Shown piece by piece: positions 1 to 7,667 of a DNA stretch of 10,888 nucleotides; positions within the stretch are counted from its first letter, which is position 1; every line of letters begins with the position of its first letter. The notes under the pieces are model-generated. The model had not been told where the DNA came from and ran no database searches. It saw only the letters and a list, made by a program, of their open reading frames with translations. The position numbers and the translations under genes are program-made. The DNA comes from UBA8437 sp963933195 (lineage in GTDB: Bacteria; Planctomycetota; Planctomycetia; Planctomycetales; Planctomycetaceae). The DNA is taken from positions 1 through 10,888 of the forward strand of contig CAWVUS010000179.1 of NCBI GenBank assembly GCA_963933195.1. The letters are read 5' to 3'.

Positions 1-27
1 ATCCGGGTCATCCGGGTCATCCGGGTC
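1..27. repeat. 9-bp tandem repeat, three perfect copies at the left edge
   Basis: The plus-strand unit ATCCGGGTC occurs three times in tandem and may continue outside the window. On the minus strand it encodes Asp-Asp-Pro repeats in the polar tail of the MMPL transporter, directly after the last membrane helix. A 9-bp unit keeps the reading frame whatever the copy number. Confidence 0.85.
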
Positions 28-2655
28 ATCGCCCGAGGATCGATCCTGACCGGCCAGGCGGCTCAGCGGCCCCAGGCGGCCCTGGTACAACAGGATCAAC
101 CACGACGGCACCAGCAGCGGCATCACGACCATCGTGTCCAGCAGCACGCCGAAGGCCAGGGCGAACCCCAACTGCTGCATGCCGACCAGCGAACCGGCCA
201 GCAAAGACGAAAACGTGCCCGCCATGATCACACCACACCCGGCGATAATGCTTCCGGTCCTCTTCAACGCCTCCAGCACGCCTCCGATCAGCCCGTGCTC
301 GGCCTGCTCCTCCTCGATCCGGGTCATCAGGAAAATGTTGTAGTCTTCGCCGACGGCGATCAGGATCGTGAACAGAAACATCGGCACCTTCCAGTCCAGC
401 CCGCCGAAGTCCTCCGGACTTCCCACCACGTGTTCAAAGACCACAAACGTCACTCCCAGCGCGGCGAAGTAGCTGAAAAACACACCGATGATCAGATAAA
501 ACGAGATGCCCGGACGACGTAGCAGGACCAGCAGGATCACGTAGACGCCGGCCAGGACAAAGACGTCGATGCGAACCTGGTCGGAATCGGTGACGTCCTT
601 CAGATCCCGGATGCTGGCCGTCGAACCGATTGACAGCAGCCTCGTGCGCCGCCCCAGCAGTTCCGTGTCCGTCTCCTCGCTATCCGCCTCCGGATCGATC
701 GCCGGACGACTTGCCTTGATGTGACCGCGGACCGCGGCTTCCACGTCGCTGAGTTGCCGGATGCTGTCACGGGAAAACGGGTCCTCTTCAAAGACGACAT
801 CGACACGAGTGACCCAGGCATCGGGCTCCGCGGGATCATCATCCGCATCCTCCGTATCTCGCACACCTCCGGCCGTCGCCGCTTCCGAAGCCAACTCGGC
901 CACGTAGTGCTGCCGGATCCGCTGACGACGGATCCGTCTTTCAATCCGGCTCCCGGTCAGCCCACTGCCGCCGGAGAGCCCATAGGGTTGAGTGACACTG
1001 CGGACATCGGCCAGTTTCAACGGCCCCTTCCTGGTTTCCAGAAACCCGGTCAATTGTTCGATAAACTCGCGACCGTCGGTGGAATCAAAATCAAGTGAGT
1101 CGTTTTCCAACAACAGGGTCACCGGGCCGGCATTGCCGGCCGGGAAGTGCTTTTGCACTTCGGTGGCTCCACGCACGCTGGCGTTGTCCTGGGGAAGTTC
1201 CGAGAGCAGCCCGTAACTCAGCGACGTGTAGTTCCAGACACCCCATACGGCAAATGGTGCCATCAGTAGCACGCTGGTCATCCAGATCGTCGCCGGATAC
1301 CGCACCAGCGCCTCGGCCAGGCGATTCCAACCGGCCTGGACGGGATTGCTGCGAATCCAGCGCCGAAACGGATCGTCGGTGGCCACCCAGCCGGCACGTC
1401 CTCCACCACTTCCTCCCGGACGTCGCGGCCAGAATGCCCAGCGATCGGCCAAACGCAACAACGTCGGCGTGAACGTCAACGACGCCGCCAGTACCACGGC
1501 CAGTCCAAACGAGATACCGACTCCGGCCTGCCGAAATTTTCCGAACTGCGCGAAGACCATCATGCCGATCCCACACATCACGGTGCCGGCACTCGCCGTC
1601 AACGCGGCGCCGACTCGCGAGAGTGCCCGCCGCAGTGCAGTGGTGACCGGCACCTGCGATCCGGTCCCCTCGGACGCTGTGACCACCAGTTCCTCGCGGT
1701 ACCGTGCGATCAGGAAGAAGCAGTAGTCCACCCCCGCCCCATAACACAGCACGGTCACGTAGACCTCGATGCCACGGAACAGATCGACAATCCCCCACAG
1801 GGCACCCAGTTGCAGCAGGTTCATCGCGATTTGAACCGCCACCGCGACGGTCACCATCGGAATCAATGCGACCACGGGGGCCCGGTACAACAGCACCAGC
1901 AGAAAGATGACCAGGACCACCGTCCAGAATTCCGTTGCGTTGGCACTCTCGTCACTGGCCCGCAGCATGTCGCGACCTACGGTCGCCTCCCCACTGGTCG
2001 CCACTCCCAGCCTCTGCTGGATGATCCCCGGCTTCAGACCCGACTGCTTCCACACCGGCCGGTCGGCTGCCCAGAGTGTCCCAACCGGTTGCTCGACCTC
2101 GTTACGAATCAATTTCTCGATCGCATCAATCGTCTCCCGGTTCTCTCGATTGAGGAACTCAGCTGTGAGTTCGACAATCACCAACGATGCCCGGCCGTCA
2201 CTGCTCTCCAACAACTTGCCGATTTTGCGATCACTGAAAGTTCGCACATCGTTGATCAACGAACGAGAGCGGACCTCGCTGGACTCCAACTGCTCAACGT
2301 CATCTCCCGCGTCCTCCTCCTTGGCCAACCCCCCCATCGACTCGGCCAATTCGACAAGCGCCGCTGCCAACACCTCGTCGATGAAACGGTGATCGTCGTC
2401 GTTGAGTTGTTCGCCTTCGGCCTTGCAACTGACCACGATCACGACGCGACTGGGAACCGTTTCTCCCCACGCCCGCTCGAACAGATCCTCGCCACGACGG
2501 CTGGGAGAATCGGCTGGCAGGAAGGCGAATTCACCCGAGGTGACCACGTCGTCGAGTGCAGGGGCCGCCCAGGAACTGGCCACCAGCAGCAGCAGCCAGG
2601 CGGTCAGCCACACGGGCCAAAAACGAACGACGATGGCGGCCAGACGGGCGAACAT
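1..2655 (-). CDS. MMPL/RND-superfamily membrane transporter (C-terminus beyond left edge)
   Basis: An uninterrupted frame of 885 codons runs from the ATG at 2655 to the window edge, so the C-terminus is not seen. The protein shows the two-fold RND/MMPL layout. One helix (residues about 7-30) is followed by a large extracytoplasmic loop (about 32-240), a five-helix bundle (about 243-400), a seventh helix (about 455-475), a second loop (about 476-690) and a final bundle (about 694-850). The helix-4 motif GVDYCFFLIARYREE (from G308) and the helix-10 motif GEDYNIFLMTRIEEE (from G769) carry the paired Asp-Tyr residues (D310-Y311, D771-Y772) that relay protons in MmpL proteins. It is therefore probably a proton-driven inner-membrane exporter of lipids or hydrophobic compounds, but the substrate cannot be read. 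Both loops contain acidic inserts. An in-frame TGA lies just upstream of the ATG and no Shine-Dalgarno is visible. It lies 99 bp downstream of nnrD on the same strand. The family call is firm; the biological role is open. Confidence 0.9.
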   Translation of the reverse strand, partial: MFARLAAIVVRFWPVWLTAWLLLLVASSWAAPALDDVVTSGEFAFLPADSPSRRGEDLFERAWGETVPSRVVIVVSCKAEGEQLNDDDHRFIDEVLAAALVELAESMGGLAKEEDAGDDVEQLESSEVRSRSLINDVRTFSDRKIGKLLESSDGRASLVIVELTAEFLNRENRETIDAIEKLIRNEVEQPVGTLWAADRPVWKQSGLKPGIIQQRLGVATSGEATVGRDMLRASDESANATEFWTVVLVIFLLVLLYRAPVVALIPMVTVAVAVQIAMNLLQLGALWGIVDLFRGIEVYVTVLCYGAGVDYCFFLIARYREELVVTASEGTGSQVPVTTALRRALSRVGAALTASAGTVMCGIGMMVFAQFGKFRQAGVGISFGLAVVLAASLTFTPTLLRLADRWAFWPRRPGGSGGGRAGWVATDDPFRRWIRSNPVQAGWNRLAEALVRYPATIWMTSVLLMAPFAVWGVWNYTSLSYGLLSELPQDNASVRGATEVQKHFPAGNAGPVTLLLENDSLDFDSTDGREFIEQLTGFLETRKGPLKLADVRSVTQPYGLSGGSGLTGSRIERRIRRQRIRQHYVAELASEAATAGGVRDTEDADDDPAEPDAWVTRVDVVFEEDPFSRDSIRQLSDVEAAVRGHIKASRPAIDPEADSEETDTELLGRRTRLLSIGSTASIRDLKDVTDSDQVRIDVFVLAGVYVILLVLLRRPGISFYLIIGVFFSYFAALGVTFVVFEHVVGSPEDFGGLDWKVPMFLFTILIAVGEDYNIFLMTRIEEEQAEHGLIGGVLEALKRTGSIIAGCGVIMAGTFSSLLAGSLVGMQQLGFALAFGVLLDTMVVMPLLVPSWLILLYQGRLGPLSRLAGQDRSSGDDPDDPDDPD

Positions 2656-2754
2656 GGTCAGGACCGCTGTGAGAAAACATCACGCCGGGACAGAAACCAT
2701 GATAAGGACCATCGATTCGGCCAGTCAATTCTTGCCCGGATCATCCGCACCATC

Positions 2755-3624
2755 TCAACGGTCTTCTAGTTCAATCCATGCGGCGGGAATCCAGTCGGGA
2801 AGATCCGATGCGATCAGTCCCGACTCACCGAGTTCGACGACGGCCAAATCAGCGGCCAGGCCATGCAGGTGCACTCCCAACCAGGCCGCAGCAAACGGAT
2901 CCAGGCCTCGCGCCAGCAACCCCGCCACCAATCCAGTCAGCACGTCCCCACTGCCACCGGTCGCCAGACCACTGTTGCCGGTCGTGTTGACCACCAACCG
3001 CACGCCATCGGTGATCACCGTGCCGGTCCCCTTCAACACCACCACGGCGCCACTGCGGCTGGCCAGGTCAACGGCCATCCCTTCACGATTCGCCTGCACG
3101 CTCAACACATCGGTTTCCATCAGCCGGGCCATCTCCCCGGGATGAGGAGTCAGCACGCGATCGGCAGCCGGCGTGTCCCCTGTCGCCAAGGTTCCGGCCG
3201 AGGACAAGAGATTCAGTCCGTCCGCGTCGACGACCAGGGGACAGTCGAGGGTCTTGAACAACGAGGCCGCCAGGCCCTCCAGTTCCACACTGTGGCCCCA
3301 GCCGGGACCAATCGCCATCGCGGTGGCATCCGTCGCGGCTCGCGACAATTCCGACCCCGCGTTTCCCGACGTCCGTCCGCCATTGTCCTCGGGCAACGGC
3401 AATACCAGGTAGGACGGCTCGATCGCTGCCACCACCCCAACCAGGCTCTGGGGAACCGCCAACCTCACCAGGCCGGCCCCGGACCTGAGTGCTCCCAGGC
3501 CTGCCAGTGCCGCCGCACCGCTCATCCCCACGCTGCCCGCGGCAATCAGCACATGGCCAAAGGTGCCCTTGTGCCCTGCCACTGGCCGTTCGGGAATCGG
3601 TGGATCCCCCGTGATGATTTCCAT
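2755..3624 (-). CDS. nnrD: ADP-dependent NAD(P)H-hydrate dehydratase (YjeF C-terminal/NnrD type)
   Basis: This 289-residue protein matches the ribokinase-like YjeF C-terminal domain. That enzyme dehydrates damaged NADHX/NADPHX back to NAD(P)H in the cytoplasm using ADP (EC 4.2.1.136). Visible family motifs in order are GHKGTFGHVLIAAGS with GAAALAGLGALRSGAGLV (residues 17-53), VVDADGLNLL (131-140), LTPHPGEMARL (158-168), VVLKGTG (195-201) and the active-site segment NTTGNSGLATGGSGDVLTG (213-231), in which D227 is the expected catalytic base. The N-terminal NAD(P)HX epimerase domain found in E. coli Nnr is absent, so the epimerase, if present, is encoded elsewhere. The ATG at 3624 is chosen because the family-typical start follows it and GGAG lies 5 nt upstream. 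The frame stays open to 3831, but that stretch overlaps larB and has no family similarity. It begins 2 bp after the larB stop, so translational coupling is likely. Confidence 0.93.
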   Translation of the reverse strand: MEIITGDPPIPERPVAGHKGTFGHVLIAAGSVGMSGAAALAGLGALRSGAGLVRLAVPQSLVGVVAAIEPSYLVLPLPEDNGGRTSGNAGSELSRAATDATAMAIGPGWGHSVELEGLAASLFKTLDCPLVVDADGLNLLSSAGTLATGDTPAADRVLTPHPGEMARLMETDVLSVQANREGMAVDLASRSGAVVVLKGTGTVITDGVRLVVNTTGNSGLATGGSGDVLTGLVAGLLARGLDPFAAAWLGVHLHGLAADLAVVELGESGLIASDLPDWIPAAWIELEDR

Positions 3625-3626
3625 GC

Positions 3627-4433
3627 TTACTCCGGGTGAACGTCTGACTGGACGTCGCCGCCTGCGGATCCACGAGCAATCAGGCCGGCCACGAAACCCG
3701 CTTTGAATCCCGCGTCGATGTTCACCACCGTGACATTGGCCGCACAACTGTTGAGCATCCCCAGCAGTGCGGCCAGGCCACCCAGGGCCGCCCCATAGCC
3801 CACGCTGGTCGGAACAGCCACCACCGGGCACGACACCCAGCCCCCCACAACACTGGGCAACGCCCCCTCCATCCCAGCCACCACCACGATCGCATCAGCC
3901 GATCCCAGGCGGTCGCGTTGTTCGAGGAGCCGATGTGGACCGGCGACCCCCACGTCCTCGATCCGATCGACCTCGCAGCGCATCCACCGCAACGTCTCGA
4001 GAGCCTCCTCGGCAACCGGTCGATCACTGGTTCCGGCGGTGACGATCAGGACCCGGCCTCGAGTCTCGGCCCCCTCGTCGCGGTTCCAACGCACACAACC
4101 GGCCACCCGGTTCCATTCAGCCTCGGGAAAATTCTCCAGCAACGCCTCGCCCTGGGCCGGTGCCACTCGGGTCGCCAGGCAGTCCTGCTCCGCCGCGGAC
4201 AACGCCCCGAAGATCTCGACAACCGACTCGACCGTTTTCCCTTCAGAGAAAATCACCTCCGGATAACCACAGCGGGTGAGCCGATCGAGGTCGACCTGGG
4301 CCGATTCGACAGCGACCGTCGTCGGGCGGGAGGGCGTCCCGGTCAAACCACCGAGCGCGGCTGTCCACTCCGATTCGCTCCAGTCTCCCTGCTCTCCCTG
4401 CCGCAGCAGGTCCTTCAACTCGTCCAGGATCAT
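3627..4433 (-). CDS. larB: LarB: pyridinium-3,5-biscarboxylic acid mononucleotide synthase
   Basis: This 268-residue protein is a LarB homologue with a C-terminal PurE-like (AIR carboxylase) domain. LarB carboxylates nicotinic acid adenine dinucleotide and cleaves its phosphoanhydride, the first step in making the nickel-pincer nucleotide cofactor of lactate racemase and related enzymes. Motifs seen are GYPEVIFSEGKT (56-67), VTAGTSDRPVAEEA (131-144), DVGVAGPHRLL (160-170), GMEGALPSVVGGWV (187-200), PTSVGYGA (208-215) and LNSCAANVTVVNIDAGFKAGF (227-247). E189 and C230 fall at a constant offset of 9 from E180 and C221, which I recall as catalytic in Lactobacillus plantarum LarB. The start at 4433 is preferred because GGAG sits 5 nt upstream and the protein then begins MILDELKDLL, as LarB proteins usually do. 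GTG/ATG codons at 4475, 4469 and 4466 are alternatives. No larC or larE is in the window. Annotation pipelines may name it an AIR carboxylase, but the full-length LarB pattern argues against PurE. Confidence 0.93.
   Translation of the reverse strand: MILDELKDLLRQGEQGDWSESEWTAALGGLTGTPSRPTTVAVESAQVDLDRLTRCGYPEVIFSEGKTVESVVEIFGALSAAEQDCLATRVAPAQGEALLENFPEAEWNRVAGCVRWNRDEGAETRGRVLIVTAGTSDRPVAEEALETLRWMRCEVDRIEDVGVAGPHRLLEQRDRLGSADAIVVVAGMEGALPSVVGGWVSCPVVAVPTSVGYGAALGGLAALLGMLNSCAANVTVVNIDAGFKAGFVAGLIARGSAGGDVQSDVHPE
3630..3633 (-). promoter_or_regulatory. Shine-Dalgarno GGAG for nnrD
   Basis: GGAG lies 5 nt upstream of the nnrD ATG, within the last codons of larB. It decides the nnrD start at 3624 over the longer open frame and fits a coupled larB-nnrD transcript. 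Confidence 0.6.
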
Positions 4434-4438
4434 CCCGA

Positions 4439-4442
4439 CTCC
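4439..4442 (-). promoter_or_regulatory. Shine-Dalgarno GGAG for larB
   Basis: GGAG with a 5-nt spacer precedes the ATG at 4433, the same arrangement as at nnrD. It favours this start over the in-frame GTG/ATG codons at 4466-4475. Confidence 0.55.
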
Positions 4443-4464
4443 ACACTGCGTTTCTGGTCTTCCC

Positions 4465-4470
4465 ATCATA
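4465..4470 (-). promoter_or_regulatory. Possible -10 element for larB-nnrD
   Basis: TATGAT on the minus strand differs from the sigma-70 -10 consensus at one position and lies 31 bp upstream of the larB start. The matching -35 region (17 bp further up, TGCTCG) is poor, so this is tentative. If real, transcription would begin near 4458 and the in-frame ATGs at 4466/4469 could not be the translation start. The 146-bp divergent region 4434-4579 must hold promoters for both directions; I see no clear plus-strand promoter, only a weak TACGAT at 4532-4537. Confidence 0.3.
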
Positions 4471-4579
4471 CTCACCCGCCGACACCACGAGCAGCCAACC
4501 GGTGACGGTATTCGTCGTGTCCGTCGTTCGCTACGATGGCCACTCCGGACACCAATCCCCCGGCCAGCTCGAACACCAC

Positions 4580-5698
4580 ATGACGCAATCCCGTTTCATC
4601 CGACGACGACGCAGCCTGATCGCCCGCATCAGGAAACTCGGCCTGCAGGCCGCGCTGGTGACCGACGAATCGAACGTGACCTGGCTGACCGGATTCACCG
4701 GAGACAGCAGCTACCTGCTGATCGGCCCCAAGCTGGGCGTGTTGATCAGCGACACGCGGTACACGGTTCAGATCTCGGAGGAATGCGACGGGCTGGACGT
4801 CGAAATCCGCGATGCACGTCGGCCCATGCACGCTGCCGTCGCCAGTGTCGTCGAAGCCGCCCGGATCGACTCACTGGGAATCGAAGCTCATTCGACCAGC
4901 ATGGCGACCTGGCAACAGATCTCCGATGCAATCAGCGGGGTCCGACGATCCACGCAAATTGCCCAGGTCGACATGGTCGTCAACCAACTCCGGGCCAAGA
5001 AGGACGCCGGCGAAATTGCCGAGATACGCCTGGCCATTCGCCAGGCCGAGCGGGGCTTTGCCGCGATGGCCTCGGTACTCGAATCCGACAAGACTGAATT
5101 GGAAGTGGCCCACGAACTCGAACACCTGATGCGGAGATTCGGTGCAGAGGGGCCGGCCTTTGAACCAATTGTTGCCGTCGGCCCCCGTGCCGCGTTGCCA
5201 CACGCTCGTCCGGGTTCCACACGAATCGGCGAATCCGGATTCCTGCTCGTCGACTGGGGCGCCAAGACCACTGGCGGCTATCGCAGTGACCTGACTCGCA
5301 TTCTGGTCACCAGAAAGATCCCGCCGAAACTTGAGAAAATCCACGGGGTTGTGTTGAATGCCAATCGGCAAGGCATCAAGGCCATTCGCCCGGGTGCCAC
5401 GCTGCAATCTGTCGATCGAGCCGCCCGTCGGGTGATCGAGAACGCAGGATACGGCAAGTTTTTTGGGCACGGACTCGGACATGGCATTGGGCTGGACATT
5501 CACGAAGAACCCCGACTTAGCCCCGTCGCCCAGGGCATCCTCGAACCCGGAATGGTGATCACCATTGAACCTGGAATCTATATCCCCGGATGGGGTGGTG
5601 TGCGGATCGAGGACGACGTGCTCGTGACCCGGGATGGCCACGAGGTTCTCACCAGCGTGCCCAAGCGATTCGAAGACGCCGTCGTGGAAATCAATTGA
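4580..5698 (+). CDS. M24B metallopeptidase, Xaa-Pro aminopeptidase/dipeptidase
   Basis: The 372-residue product has the two-domain architecture of cytosolic Xaa-Pro peptidases, which remove N-terminal residues before proline using two metal ions. An N-terminal creatinase-like domain (about 1-130, with ESNVTWLTGFTGDSSYLL at 30-47) precedes the pita-bread catalytic domain. All five metal ligands are visible: D225 in VDWGAK, D236 in YRSDLTR, H301 in GHGLGHGIGLDIHEE, E330 in ITIEPGIY and E344 in VRIEDD. H208 in LPHARPG and H308 are the usual substrate/proton-shuttle histidines, so the enzyme should be active. The frame is open back to 4502, but the 26 extra residues look non-homologous. The ATG at 4580 gives the expected N-terminus, although no Shine-Dalgarno is seen. 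It is divergent from larB and 81 bp upstream of accB. The resemblance to the yqhT (pepQ-like)-efp-accB-accC neighbourhood supports the assignment. PepP versus PepQ specificity cannot be settled. Confidence 0.93.
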   Translation: MTQSRFIRRRRSLIARIRKLGLQAALVTDESNVTWLTGFTGDSSYLLIGPKLGVLISDTRYTVQISEECDGLDVEIRDARRPMHAAVASVVEAARIDSLGIEAHSTSMATWQQISDAISGVRRSTQIAQVDMVVNQLRAKKDAGEIAEIRLAIRQAERGFAAMASVLESDKTELEVAHELEHLMRRFGAEGPAFEPIVAVGPRAALPHARPGSTRIGESGFLLVDWGAKTTGGYRSDLTRILVTRKIPPKLEKIHGVVLNANRQGIKAIRPGATLQSVDRAARRVIENAGYGKFFGHGLGHGIGLDIHEEPRLSPVAQGILEPGMVITIEPGIYIPGWGGVRIEDDVLVTRDGHEVLTSVPKRFEDAVVEIN

Positions 5699-5731
5699 AC
5701 TGGCACGTCCCAGCATTACCTCAGCGGCAAC

Positions 5732-5749
5732 GATTCAGACGATTCAGAC
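5732..5749. repeat. Tandem duplication of a 9-bp unit in the peptidase-accB gap
   Basis: GATTCAGAC occurs twice head to tail, 31 bp upstream of the accB start. It is too short and asymmetric to call an operator. It could be a slippage product or a binding-site pair. Confidence 0.6.
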
Positions 5750-5779
5750 ATTTCTCTTCCTGTTGCGGAACACTCACCG

Positions 5780-6241
5780 ATGGCTGACGACCAGGCATTC
5801 GACCTCGAAAAGATCAGGGAACTGGTTGCCCTGATGGACGAGCACGGGCTCAGTGAAATCAGCCTGAGCCAGGGAGACCGCAGTTGGAAGCTGCGACGTG
5901 GCCCGACTGAAGGAGCCACCGTATTTTCTCCGGTTGCCGCTGCACAAGCACCGGCCGTGGAGTCCGACGGTGGCAGCGATGACCAGGCGGCGGAATCTCA
6001 ACTGCCGACCATCAACGCTCCAACTGTCGGCACGTTCTACTCGGCGGCCTCGCCCGAAGATCCATCCTTCGTCAAGGTTGGCCAGGCCATCACGCCGGAA
6101 ACAATTGTCTGTATTGTCGAAGCGATGAAGGTGTTCAACCAGATTCCGGCCGAAACCTCCGGAACAATCGTTGAAGTGCTCGTCGAAAACGGAGAAGCCG
6201 TCGAATTCGGTCAACCGCTCTTCCGCATTCAACCCGCCTGA
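5780..6241 (+). CDS. accB: Acetyl-CoA carboxylase biotin carboxyl carrier protein
   Basis: This 153-residue protein is BCCP, the subunit that carries CO2 on biotin between biotin carboxylase and carboxyltransferase in the acetyl-CoA carboxylase complex, the committed step of fatty-acid synthesis. The N-terminal helical region (about 5-40) is followed by an Ala/Pro/acidic linker (about 45-78) and the biotinyl domain (about 79-153). APTVGTFYSAASPEDPSFVKVGQ at 80-102 includes the 'thumb' typical of true AccB rather than generic lipoyl/biotinyl domains. The biotin acceptor is K117 in CIVEAMKVFNQI; the usual EAMKMMN is EAMKVFN here. The length matches E. coli AccB (156). It is followed 49 bp later by accC on the same strand. 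The ATG at 5780 is the only sensible start and has no clear Shine-Dalgarno. Confidence 0.96.
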   Translation: MADDQAFDLEKIRELVALMDEHGLSEISLSQGDRSWKLRRGPTEGATVFSPVAAAQAPAVESDGGSDDQAAESQLPTINAPTVGTFYSAASPEDPSFVKVGQAITPETIVCIVEAMKVFNQIPAETSGTIVEVLVENGEAVEFGQPLFRIQPA

Positions 6242-6290
6242 CCCACATCGCGGCATTCATCTCGACCGCTGTCCCGTCGGTACTCGTCTC

Positions 6291-7631
6291 ATGTTTCAGC
6301 GCATCCTGGTCGCCAATCGCGGCGAGATCGCCCTGCGGATCATCCGCACCTGCCGTGAATTGGGAATAGAAACTGTCGCTGTCTACAGCGAAGCTGACCG
6401 CGAGGCCAGCTACCTGGAGCTCGCTGACGAGGCCTACTGTATTGGAGGAAACTCCTCGGCCGAGAGCTACCTGATGATCAATCGGATTATCAGTGCCGCC
6501 GAAATTGGCAACGTCCAGGCGATTCACCCCGGTTATGGGTTCCTGGCCGAAAACGCTCACTTCGCCGAGGTCTGCCGCAGTTGCAAGATCGAGTTTATCG
6601 GACCTCCTCACCAGGCCATGAAAGAACTCGGGGACAAGGTCACCGCGAGAAAAATCGCTCGTGACGCCAAGGTGCACACGGTGCCAGGCAGCGACGGCTT
6701 GATCGAAAATGAGGCCGAAGCATTGCGGGTCGCCGAGGAAATCGGCTACCCGGTCCTGGTCAAGGCGACCGCCGGCGGAGGCGGCAAGGGCATGCGAGTC
6801 GCCATCAACGACATCTCCCTGAAGGGCTGCCTCTCGTCGGCAGCGGCCGAGGCTGAGAAGGCGTTCAACAACGCGGGAGTCTATCTCGAGAAATACATCG
6901 AGAACCCTCGTCATGTCGAAGTGCAGATCCTCGCCGACTCGCACGGAAATGCCGTGCACCTCTGGGAACGGGATTGCAGCCTGCAACGGCGCCACCAAAA
7001 ACTCGTCGAAGAGACTCCGGCCCCGGACCTTCCCACGTCGGTCCGCGAGGACATCTGCAAAGCGGCGATTCGACTGGTCAAGGCCTCCGGTTACACCAAC
7101 GCCGGTACCGTCGAGTTCCTCGTCGACAGCCAACACCAGTTTTACTTCATCGAGGTCAACGCTCGAATCCAGGTTGAACACCCGGTCACCGAACAGGTCA
7201 CCGGCATCGACCTGATCGAACAACAACTTAAAATCGCCGCCGGCGGTGAGTTGGAGTACACGCAAAGCACGATCCCCTGCCTGGGGTCGTCGATCGAAGT
7301 TCGAATCAATGCCGAGGATCCCGAACACGACTTCCGCGGTTCGCCGGGGACAATCACCGGGATGAAGGTGCCCGGCGGACGGGGCGTCCGCTTCGACTCT
7401 CATGTTCATGCCGGTTACCGCGTCCCTCCGTTCTACGACTCGCTCATCGGCAAGTTGATCGTCCACCGGCCCACTCGCGCCGAAGCCATTCGCTGCATGA
7501 AACGGGCTCTCGAAGAATTTCAGATCGACGGCATCAAAACGACCATCCCGCTGTTGCGACGCATCTTCAACCACACGGCATTTGTCGAGGGCCAGGTCGA
7601 CACGGGGTTCATTGAACGTGAACTGCTGTAA
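6291..7631 (+). CDS. accC: Acetyl-CoA carboxylase biotin carboxylase subunit
   Basis: The 446-residue product is close in length to E. coli AccC (449) and aligns almost residue for residue. It carboxylates the biotin on BCCP using ATP and bicarbonate. It starts MFQRILVANRGEIALRIIRT, the invariant AccC N-terminus, which fixes the ATG at 6291 although the frame is open to 6171. Visible sites are K159 and the glycine-rich ATP loop AGGGGKGM (161-168), HVEVQILAD (208-216), the RRHQK motif (233-237), E275 and E288 for metal binding, and N290, R292, Q294-V295-E296 in IEVNARIQVEHPVTE. R338 in EVRINAEDP corresponds to E. coli R338, which contacts biotin. All expected catalytic residues are present. 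E. coli has EMNTR where this protein has EVNAR, a variant common in other biotin-dependent carboxylases. It is probably cotranscribed with accB upstream and the phosphofructokinase 36 bp downstream. Confidence 0.97.
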   Translation: MFQRILVANRGEIALRIIRTCRELGIETVAVYSEADREASYLELADEAYCIGGNSSAESYLMINRIISAAEIGNVQAIHPGYGFLAENAHFAEVCRSCKIEFIGPPHQAMKELGDKVTARKIARDAKVHTVPGSDGLIENEAEALRVAEEIGYPVLVKATAGGGGKGMRVAINDISLKGCLSSAAAEAEKAFNNAGVYLEKYIENPRHVEVQILADSHGNAVHLWERDCSLQRRHQKLVEETPAPDLPTSVREDICKAAIRLVKASGYTNAGTVEFLVDSQHQFYFIEVNARIQVEHPVTEQVTGIDLIEQQLKIAAGGELEYTQSTIPCLGSSIEVRINAEDPEHDFRGSPGTITGMKVPGGRGVRFDSHVHAGYRVPPFYDSLIGKLIVHRPTRAEAIRCMKRALEEFQIDGIKTTIPLLRRIFNHTAFVEGQVDTGFIERELL

Positions 7632-7667
7632 CCTGCTGCCGACGAACGAAGAAACAGGACCACGACG

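Noticed and set aside
1..27. CRISPR or direct-repeat array at the left edge
   Set aside because: The units are 9 bp and contiguous, without spacers, and lie in frame within a coding sequence.
1091..1798. 235-codon minus-strand frame within the transporter region
   Set aside because: It is in a different frame from the 885-codon MMPL frame, which contains the conserved GVDY motif and continues through this stretch.
1810..2769. 319-codon open frame on the plus strand
   Set aside because: It lies antisense to the MMPL transporter, is rich in His/Gln/Arg with no hydrophobic core or family motif, and is a mirror of the real codon bias.
3625..3831. N-terminal extension of nnrD upstream of 3624
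   Set aside because: It overlaps larB out of frame, shows no YjeF similarity, and the ATG at 3624 has a well-placed GGAG.
4502..4579. 26-residue extension of the Xaa-Pro peptidase
   Set aside because: The residues do not resemble a signal peptide or the family N-terminus; the ATG at 4580 gives the normal start.
4871..5716. 281-codon minus-strand frame opposite the peptidase
   Set aside because: It is antisense to an intact M24 enzyme with all metal ligands and has no motif of its own.
6135..7574. 479-codon open frame on the minus strand opposite accC
   Set aside because: It is exactly antisense to a fully conserved accC and spans accB and accC. Its protein has no recognisable motifs, and such long antisense frames are expected in GC-rich genes with strong codon bias.
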